A stretch of 37,315 nt of DNA, taken from contig JAIXOJ010000026.1 in the NCBI GenBank assembly GCA_027486835.1, forward strand, positions 1-37,315, written 5' to 3'. The DNA comes from Chitinophagaceae bacterium. Lineage in GTDB: Bacteria > Bacteroidota > Bacteroidia > Chitinophagales > Chitinophagaceae. Under the pieces are notes generated by a model. It ran no database searches, was not told where the DNA came from, and saw only the letters and a list, made by a program, of their open reading frames with translations. The position numbers were made by a program, and so were the translations under genes. This document shows, piece after piece, positions 31,557 to 37,315 of this stretch (position 1 is its first letter; the number at the start of each line of letters is the position of its first letter).

Positions 31557-31719
31557 GAATTCAATATAGTTTTGGCGGTAAATGTAAATGGTATAGGGCT
31601 TTTGTTTTGTCGTTCATTAAAAGGAAAAATCCAAACACTCAACACCATTTTTTAAAAGGGGTATTCTGAAACTATGGAGTAAAAAGCTATAAACTGTTCC
31701 TTTGGTAATTGTTTCTCTT

Positions 31720-33420
31720 TCAATTCTTTATTCTTACATACACGAAAAAAGCACGCTCGATAGCTTGTTTGGTCAAGGTTATCCAGTCTTCACTAGTCAG
31801 TTCAAATGTTTGCATAGACGTGGTAACTTTTATTTTTCTTCCAGTATTTGAAAGTACAATAGGCATATCGAAGCCTTCAACACAATTTGTCCATTGTAAA
31901 CCTAACTTGTTAGTAATGGTGTCGTATTTTAATACAAGATTTGGAATTTTAGTGGTTCTTAAATATTGGTCAAACACTTTCTGAAGATTATACCCCAACT
32001 GCTTACTCCAAAATTTTTCTACAACTTCAGTACTCACCGTTTGGTGGTAAAAAATACGGTTCATTTTTCGCAAAGAGGCCCTAAATAGTGAATCGTTATT
32101 CATTAAATGTCGAAGATTGTGTACCAGATTAGAAGCTTTATAATACATATCGCCCTCGCTTCCTTTATTGTTTACACCATAGTGTCCAATGATTGGAATA
32201 TCATTAGCAACTTTTTTTCGAATACCCACAGAATAATCGTTGCCCGCCTCTTTGCCAAACAACCATTCAGTAAACAGGGTTTCGGAATAGTTAGTAAAGC
32301 CTTCGTGTACCCACATATCGGCTATATCCTTAGTTGTAATGCTGTTACCAAACCATTCGTGGCCGCTTTCATGTACAATAATAAAATCCCATTTCAATCC
32401 CCAACCACTGGTGCTAAGGTCACGACCAAGGTATCCATTGGCAAAACGATTACCATAAGCCACCGCACTTTGGTTTTCCATGCCTAGATAAGGTGCTTGA
32501 ATTAACTGGTAACCATCTTCGTAAAAAGGATAAGCGCCAAACCAATATTCAAAACAATGTAACATTGGTTTCACTTGCTTAAACTGTTCTTTTGCTTTCT
32601 CCACATCCGCTGGTAACACCCAATATTGAAGCGTCAAGATTCCTTTTTCCCCCATCAAGGTATCAGAAAATAAGGTGTACTTACCTATGTAAGGTATAAT
32701 GGTATAGTTATTAATCGGGTTATTTACCTGCCAATGAAAGGTGCGCAAATGGGGCTGAGAAATAGAATCTACCGCTACTAAACGGCCATTACTTACAGCT
32801 TGCAATGTATCAGGCACAGTAATGGAAAGATTTGCACCGCTATCTGGCTCATCACTTTGCATATCCTTGCAAGGATACCAACTGCTTGCACCTAAAGATT
32901 GACAAGCCACGCTAATCCATGGATTTCCTGCACCATCTTTAGACCATACCCATCCCCCATCCCATGGAGCATTAACGGCTTCCCTTGGTTTTCCATGATA
33001 GTAAATTCTAACAGATAGTTTGGAATTTATGCGCTCGGGCATTTTATCCATATCAAGATAATAAACCCCGTCTCTTTTATAGAAGGAAACCAAATTCGAT
33101 TTTAATCCATTTTGCAGGAAAGCTTTTTTGTCCGCTATAACACTATCTATCATCAGCCCATCTTGCAAATCAATCTGCATTCGCTTGCCGTGTTTCCGTA
33201 CTATGTATTGAATAGTGCAACTGCCATTAATGGTTTTCTGTGCAATGTTTGGTTCAATTTGTATGTGATAATGTATGACATCCCACCAATTCCTATCCGA
33301 ATTGTTCCCCCCTCTAAGACTGTCGGCTTTGGTGAAAGTTGGTGTTTGAGTAGCTTTTTGGGCAATTGCTGTAAAGACAATCAAGCAAACTACGACCAAC
33401 ATAACCAACCGCCTTATCAT
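31720..33420 (-). CDS. Secreted M1-family metalloaminopeptidase
   Basis: Starting at ATG 33420 (MIRRLVMLVVVCLIVFTAIA, a clean signal peptide) the protein has 566 residues; an in-frame ATG at 33459 would add 13 residues before it. Numbered from the longer start, the substrate-binding motif GMENQ is at 326-330, the zinc motif HESGHEW at 363-369 (His363, Glu364, His367) and the third ligand Glu386 in WVHEGFTNY. The N-terminal beta saddle and the catalytic domain are complete, and a short C-terminal region replaces the long helical domain of larger M1 enzymes. It should release N-terminal residues from peptides in the periplasm or outside the cell. Confidence 0.92.
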   Translation of the reverse strand: MIRRLVMLVVVCLIVFTAIAQKATQTPTFTKADSLRGGNNSDRNWWDVIHYHIQIEPNIAQKTINGSCTIQYIVRKHGKRMQIDLQDGLMIDSVIADKKAFLQNGLKSNLVSFYKRDGVYYLDMDKMPERINSKLSVRIYYHGKPREAVNAPWDGGWVWSKDGAGNPWISVACQSLGASSWYPCKDMQSDEPDSGANLSITVPDTLQAVSNGRLVAVDSISQPHLRTFHWQVNNPINNYTIIPYIGKYTLFSDTLMGEKGILTLQYWVLPADVEKAKEQFKQVKPMLHCFEYWFGAYPFYEDGYQLIQAPYLGMENQSAVAYGNRFANGYLGRDLSTSGWGLKWDFIIVHESGHEWFGNSITTKDIADMWVHEGFTNYSETLFTEWLFGKEAGNDYSVGIRKKVANDIPIIGHYGVNNKGSEGDMYYKASNLVHNLRHLMNNDSLFRASLRKMNRIFYHQTVSTEVVEKFWSKQLGYNLQKVFDQYLRTTKIPNLVLKYDTITNKLGLQWTNCVEGFDMPIVLSNTGRKIKVTTSMQTFELTSEDWITLTKQAIERAFFVYVRIKN

Positions 33421-33760
33421 AACCAAATTGATAACTTGAACATCAAATATGCTTTTCATTCATTCAAAAATAAGCAAACAAAGCAAACCGTTCCTATAGG
33501 CTGTCAATTTTCTAAAAAACAAGAATAGTGTTACCTACTTACTTGAATTAACAAAGGATTTGATAAAACCCAATTAATGCAACAGGAGTAAAAAAATCTT
33601 TCCAATTTGTCCACCACATATTGAGGTACTAAGAAATAAAATTTAGGCTTTTGAAAGTAGGTTAAAACAGTACAAAGCATTGATTCCAATTGGATAAATA
33701 TGCCAAGCTCTGCTATATTTCAGTATCATTGCCTTGTAACCCACTAAAATACGCCCACAC

Positions 33761-34318
33761 ATGATTCGCTCGGTTTTAATTGCTTGTTTGTTTTCCTTAT
33801 TTGTTCTTACAGCAAATGCGCAACATTATACCCAACAAATTACCAATGTAAAAGAGCAAGCCAACAATATGGCTCAGGCGTTGATAAAAAGAGATTATCC
33901 TACTTTGATGAAATATATCAACGTAAATGGTTTTCCAAAAGGAAAATTAAATGTAATGACCCCAGCTAAGGTGTTGAAAACTATTCAAACTGCCGATTCG
34001 CAAATGATAAAACAAGGCATTGCCATCAAATCAATCCAGTTTGGCGAGGTACTCTCTATATTAAAAGCAGGGTATGAGTTGCAATGCACCCTTGAACAAA
34101 CTACAGAAACTAAAATGCAATTTGGAAAAGTGATTACGAAGTCAACCTTGGTGGGTGTTTCAACTGACAACGGCATTACTTGGAAATTTGCCGATGCCAC
34201 TGGTCGTGACAAGCTAGACATGAAAAAACTGCTCCCCAACTTGAGCGATAAATTGTTGTTTGCCAAACAAACTTCCCCTCAGTTTATAATGGAAGACCCC
34301 AAACCCAAAAAGAAATAA
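33761..34318 (+). CDS. Secreted hypothetical protein
   Basis: The protein has 185 residues with a signal peptide (MIRSVLIACLFSLFVLTANA, cleavage before QHY). The mature part resembles the small alpha+beta proteins found widely in Bacteroidota: helix MAQALIKRDYPTLMKYINVN, strands SIQFGEVLSILKAGYELQCT and a VSTDNGITWKFADA strand-turn, ending in a Lys/Pro-rich tail. I do not recognise a named family. TATATTTC at about 33713 is a near -7 element upstream. The aldo/keto reductase follows after 63 bp. Confidence 0.75.
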   Translation: MIRSVLIACLFSLFVLTANAQHYTQQITNVKEQANNMAQALIKRDYPTLMKYINVNGFPKGKLNVMTPAKVLKTIQTADSQMIKQGIAIKSIQFGEVLSILKAGYELQCTLEQTTETKMQFGKVITKSTLVGVSTDNGITWKFADATGRDKLDMKKLLPNLSDKLLFAKQTSPQFIMEDPKPKKK

Positions 34319-34381
34319 GCTGTGGCAATACTCACATTAAAAAAATACTAACCAACCCTTTTATACCTACCTTAATTAAAA

Positions 34382-35368
34382 ATGGAATACAGACAACTGG
34401 GAAAAACTGGACTTCAAATTTCAGCTATCAGCTTAGGCACCTGGCAAGTTGGTGGTAAATGGGGCGAAAATTTTAGCCACAGTAATGCCGACACCATACT
34501 TAACACTGCTGTAGATAAAGGCATTAATTTCATCGATACTGCCGATGTATATAGCGACGGCGAAAGCGAAAAAGCTGTAGGAAGATTGGTAAAAAATCGG
34601 TCAGAAAAAATTTGGGTGGCTACCAAATGTGGCCGACAATTAAACCCACATGTTAGCAGTGCTTATCAACCTGCGGTGCTCAGAAAATTTGTGGAGAATA
34701 GTCTCCGAAATATGGGCTTAGAAACCATCGACTTAATTCAATTGCATTGCCCTCCCACCGATGTGTATTATCGACCAGAAATTTTTGAACTGTTTCAGCA
34801 ATTGAAGCAAGAAGGTAAAATACAAAATCTAGGAATCAGTGTAGAACGGGTGGAGGAAGCACTAAAGGGAATTGAATTTGAGAATGTGACTACCGTTCAA
34901 ATTATTTTCAATGCATTTAGACAAAGACCTGCTGAACTATTCTTTAAAGAAGCACAGAAGAAACAAATTGGCATTATAGCCAGAGTGCCTTTAGCAAGTG
35001 GTTTATTAACGGGCAAATTCACTGCCAACACTACTTTCCAGCCGGGCGATCATCGTTTCTTTAACCGCAATGGGGAAATGTTTGACAAGGGAGAAACTTT
35101 TTCCGGCATCGATTACCAAAAAGGATTAATTGCTGTAGCGGAATTGCAACAGCTTTTTCCTAGTGGCACCAACTTAGCCGACATTGCTTTACAATGGATT
35201 TTAGGCTACAGCGCTGTAAGTTGTGTTATACCCGGTGCTTCAAATGTTGACCAATTACTTGCCAATGTCCAATCCTTGCATCATCCTGCTTTAACTCCTG
35301 TCCAGTATGAGGCAGTGAAAAAAATTTACGACACTTACATTAAGCCAGACGTACACCAATTGTGGTAA
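34382..35368 (+). CDS. Aldo/keto reductase
   Basis: The protein has 328 residues and a TIM-barrel AKR fold. The catalytic tetrad is visible: Asp52 and Tyr57 in IDTADVYSDGESE, Lys82 in WVATKCG and His122 in LIQLHCPP. The start MEYRQLGKTGLQISAISLGT is standard for the family, as is the C-terminal cofactor segment CVIPGASNVDQLLANV. It should reduce aldehydes or ketones, or oxidise the corresponding alcohol, using NADPH. It lies 38 bp before the HAD phosphatase gene and may be cotranscribed with it; the substrate is unknown. Confidence 0.93.
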   Translation: MEYRQLGKTGLQISAISLGTWQVGGKWGENFSHSNADTILNTAVDKGINFIDTADVYSDGESEKAVGRLVKNRSEKIWVATKCGRQLNPHVSSAYQPAVLRKFVENSLRNMGLETIDLIQLHCPPTDVYYRPEIFELFQQLKQEGKIQNLGISVERVEEALKGIEFENVTTVQIIFNAFRQRPAELFFKEAQKKQIGIIARVPLASGLLTGKFTANTTFQPGDHRFFNRNGEMFDKGETFSGIDYQKGLIAVAELQQLFPSGTNLADIALQWILGYSAVSCVIPGASNVDQLLANVQSLHHPALTPVQYEAVKKIYDTYIKPDVHQLW

Positions 35369-35406
35369 TGGCCTTTCGAGATTATTCCCCCTTTTAAATC
35401 AAACGC

Positions 35407-36072
35407 ATGAATTTAGATACCGTCATTTTCGACATCGATGGATTATTAATAGACAGTGAGCCTCTTTGGAACGAGGCGGCAGCCGAGGTGTTTAAACAAT
35501 ACCATATTAACCTTACCGACCAGCAATACCTAAGTACCACAGGGTTGCGCACCAAAGAATTTGTAGAGTGGTGGTTTCATTATTTTGGTGTGTCCAAAGC
35601 ACTCATCCTCGAGGCTGAAAATAAAATCATCACTTCCGTGTTACATAAGATTGAACATAAGGCAAGTATCATGAGCGGGGTACACCACATCATCAATTTT
35701 TTTTACGAGAAGAACTTTAAAATCGGCTTGGCCACTTCTTCCCCACAGGAATTAATTGACTTGGTTATCCACCTCACTGGCATTGGCAAATATGTACATG
35801 CTACTGCATCTGCCCAGGCACTCCCTTATGGCAAACCACACCCCCAAGTGTATTTGGACTGTGCCCAAAAATTGGACTCCCACCCTACCACCTGCGTTAG
35901 TTTTGAGGATTCATTCAATGGATTGATTGCCGCAAAAGCAGCCAGAATGAAATGCGTAGTGGTGCCTCACCACTCCTTGTTAAAAGAAGAACGCTGGGCT
36001 GCTGCAGACCTTAAACTGTCCTCCTTACAAAATTTCGGCGCCTTACACTTTGATTTACTTTCAGGGAAATAA
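35407..36072 (+). CDS. hxpB: HAD-superfamily sugar-phosphatase (HxpB/2-deoxyglucose-6-phosphatase-like)
   Basis: The protein has 221 residues with the four HAD motifs: FDIDGLLIDSEPLW (nucleophile Asp9, acid/base Asp11), LATSS, the Lys in YGKPHPQVY, and FEDSFNG. The cap region is the small helical type of the beta-phosphoglucomutase group. The sequence style is that of hexitol-phosphatase/2-deoxyglucose-6-phosphatase, which dephosphorylates sugar and polyol phosphates in the cytosol. The gene symbol is tentative because this subgroup has broad, overlapping specificity. It overlaps or closely precedes the pseudouridine-synthase gene. Confidence 0.85.
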   Translation: MNLDTVIFDIDGLLIDSEPLWNEAAAEVFKQYHINLTDQQYLSTTGLRTKEFVEWWFHYFGVSKALILEAENKIITSVLHKIEHKASIMSGVHHIINFFYEKNFKIGLATSSPQELIDLVIHLTGIGKYVHATASAQALPYGKPHPQVYLDCAQKLDSHPTTCVSFEDSFNGLIAAKAARMKCVVVPHHSLLKEERWAAADLKLSSLQNFGALHFDLLSGK

Positions 36073-36163
36073 TTCCCACATTACCTGTAGGCAGTTGGAA
36101 AACATCCCTCCTACTTCGCTTTTTTCGCTCGTTACACAGCATTCATTTTCTAAAATAATCAGT

Positions 36164-36775
36164 TTGACTATTACCATTTTTGAGGACGAAGACCTTATTG
36201 TTGCTCATAAACCCTCTGGCATTGATGCACAGCATACCCAAAAATTATTTCAAGAACTCACCGTATTTCCCATTAATAGGCTAGACCAACGCGTGTCTGG
36301 AATCATGCTTTTTGCAAAAAACAAAACCACGCAAGCCAAATTAAGTACAGATTTTTCTACCAGAAAAGTAACCAAGCTTTACAAAGCCATGGTGGCCAAC
36401 ATGCCCGAAAAAGCGGAAGATAAACTGGAACATTGGCTACTGAAGGATGCCAAAACCAACAAAATGAAAGCCTTTAGCAAGGATGTGGCCCACAGCCAAC
36501 ATGCTGAACTCTCCTATAAATGGTTGGCCTCTTCCCAAAAATATCACCTGCTAGAAATCTCATTATTAACAGGACGGTTTCACCAAATAAGGGCGCAATT
36601 GAGTGCAATAGGGTCACCAATTGTGGGAGATGTAAAATATGGCTACAAGCGAACGACTGCCGATGGCAGTGTTTTTTTGCAATCCTATTATTTGGCATTT
36701 ACCCATCCCACTACCAAAGAACTGATGAGTTATACAATAGAACAACCTGAGCATTGGGCTAAGTATGGATTTTAA
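36164..36775 (+). CDS. RluA-family RNA pseudouridine synthase, non-ATG start
   Basis: The RluA domain begins TITIFEDEDLIVAHKPSGID; catalytic Asp lies in NRLDQRVSGIMLF, followed by YKAMVAN, the LTGRFHQIRAQL motif and IVGDVKYG. No in-frame ATG precedes the domain. TTG at 36164 starts exactly at the domain border; TTG 36095 and TTG 36050 (overlapping the HAD gene by 23 bp) are alternatives, the last giving 241 residues and possible translational coupling. The enzyme converts uridine to pseudouridine in rRNA or tRNA; the target cannot be told. There is no S4 domain, as in the TruC/RluA-short group. Confidence 0.85.
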   Translation: MTITIFEDEDLIVAHKPSGIDAQHTQKLFQELTVFPINRLDQRVSGIMLFAKNKTTQAKLSTDFSTRKVTKLYKAMVANMPEKAEDKLEHWLLKDAKTNKMKAFSKDVAHSQHAELSYKWLASSQKYHLLEISLLTGRFHQIRAQLSAIGSPIVGDVKYGYKRTTADGSVFLQSYYLAFTHPTTKELMSYTIEQPEHWAKYGF

Positions 36776-36896
36776 AGGAGGAGAACATACTATTCGCTAG
36801 GCTTTATGCTCATTCACTCAAATACTTTGGATTATCTGTTTTTTACTTGTAATGGGATTATTACAATGAACAATACCTTTTTGCTGTTTTTGGAAC

Positions 36897-37169
36897 ATGT
36901 CATTCAACGAACTTTCTCCTTATTTTCGGCCTAAAGAATACAGTATGGTTAAACTTAAACTAAGGGTTTACGAAATTTTCAAATCAAAATTTAGCGAGGA
37001 AGAGGCTGCTACGGTAATCGAATATTTTGAGGATAAGGTAGAACAAAAAATACAACAAAAGAAAGAGGTATTTCTTACTAAGGACGACAAGATTGATTTA
37101 ATAAAGTGGATGGTAGGTTTTTGGATTGCACAAATGGCAGCTATTATAGGATTATACATAAAAAAATAG
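36897..37169 (+). CDS. Small coiled-coil protein with C-terminal membrane helix
   Basis: A 90-residue protein (start ATG 36897; ATG 36945 gives 74 residues). The middle is a charged helix likely to form a coiled coil (EEEAATVIEYFEDKVEQKIQ) and the end is a transmembrane helix (WMVGFWIAQMAAIIGLYI) closed by basic residues. This resembles small DUF1640/CCDC90-like proteins that frequently accompany mobile or toxin genes, but the function is unknown. It stands alone before the gene cut by the right edge. Confidence 0.7.
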   Translation: MSFNELSPYFRPKEYSMVKLKLRVYEIFKSKFSEEEAATVIEYFEDKVEQKIQQKKEVFLTKDDKIDLIKWMVGFWIAQMAAIIGLYIKK

Positions 37170-37268
37170 ACATTCATTTCCATTGCTGATTAATGTTTCA
37201 GAACTCCTGACCCCATAACCCAACCCTGTATTTTTTTCGCAGAAAGAAAATGCGGATAATTTTGTGTG

Positions 37269-37315
37269 ATGCAACTACGATTACCCTTTTTTCCATCTGG
37301 GAGCAAGTTAATCTC
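37269..37315 (+). CDS. 5' fragment of a gene cut by the window edge, possibly a transposase
   Basis: An ATG at 37269 opens a frame (MQLRLPFFPSGSKLI) that is still open at the last base. TAATTTTG at 37257-37264 matches the -7 consensus but is very close to the ATG. The short N terminus reminds me of helix-turn-helix transposases of Bacteroidota; with only 15 residues this is a guess. Confidence 0.35.
   Translation, partial: MQLRLPFFPSGSKLI

Overview
The window reads as an ordinary chromosomal stretch from a member of the Bacteroidota, most likely a Chitinophagaceae-like organism. The evidence is a short group-1 sigma factor of the Bacteroidota type beginning MRQLKI, a secreted protein with a C-terminal type IX secretion sorting domain, promoters of the TTTG / TAnnTTTG type (clearest before rpsU and before the ORF at 20179), few Shine-Dalgarno sites, and moderately A+T-rich DNA. 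No rRNA, tRNA, CRISPR array or complete insertion sequence is visible.

Layout. 1-2932: a redox/electrophile-stress group consisting of a 5'-truncated AhpD-like protein, a convergent HxlR-type repressor and, divergent from it, an SDR lacking the usual Tyr/Lys pair, a secreted peroxiredoxin and a SnoaL-like protein. 2933-3768: a gene-free stretch with two copies of a dispersed repeat and a second palindromic element. 3769-6075: secreted GH95-like glycosidase. 6158-9661 (minus strand): primary sigma factor, ECF sigma factor, purine nucleoside phosphorylase and cold-shock protein, separated by clear hairpin terminators. 9746-13421: a CcoI/FixI-type copper P-type ATPase divergent from a receiver-Crp/Fnr fusion regulator. 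13539-16911: rpsU, a XerC/D recombinase and a TPR sensor histidine kinase.

17336-19727: a compact CDP-sugar operon (rfbF, rfbG and an RmlC-like epimerase) lying between two direct copies of the dispersed repeat; rfbG contains a run of ten G. 20129-21804: a predicted transcription unit with a twelve-unit 21-bp minisatellite followed by an unrecognised 306-residue protein. 21898-26677: a secreted beta-propeller protein that ends where relatives usually continue into a caspase-like domain, an anomeric sugar-kinase-like protein and an orphan hypothetical gene. 27227-29652: a DinB-like DUF1569 protein, a MORN/YwqK-like secreted protein and a type IX secretion cargo. 30063-33420 (minus strand): a Wzx-like flippase and a secreted M1 metallopeptidase. 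33761-37169: a secreted hypothetical protein, aldo/keto reductase, HAD phosphatase, RluA-type pseudouridine synthase and a small coiled-coil membrane protein. The right edge cuts a gene that may encode a transposase.

The strongest unexplained signals are the minisatellite unit (20543-20794) with its unknown partner gene, the G10 tract in rfbG, the six-copy dispersed repeat always placed on the plus strand and downstream of plus-strand genes, and enzymes whose signature residues are altered (SDR, GH95, PNP). None of these has been tested against databases here; family names come from motif recognition.
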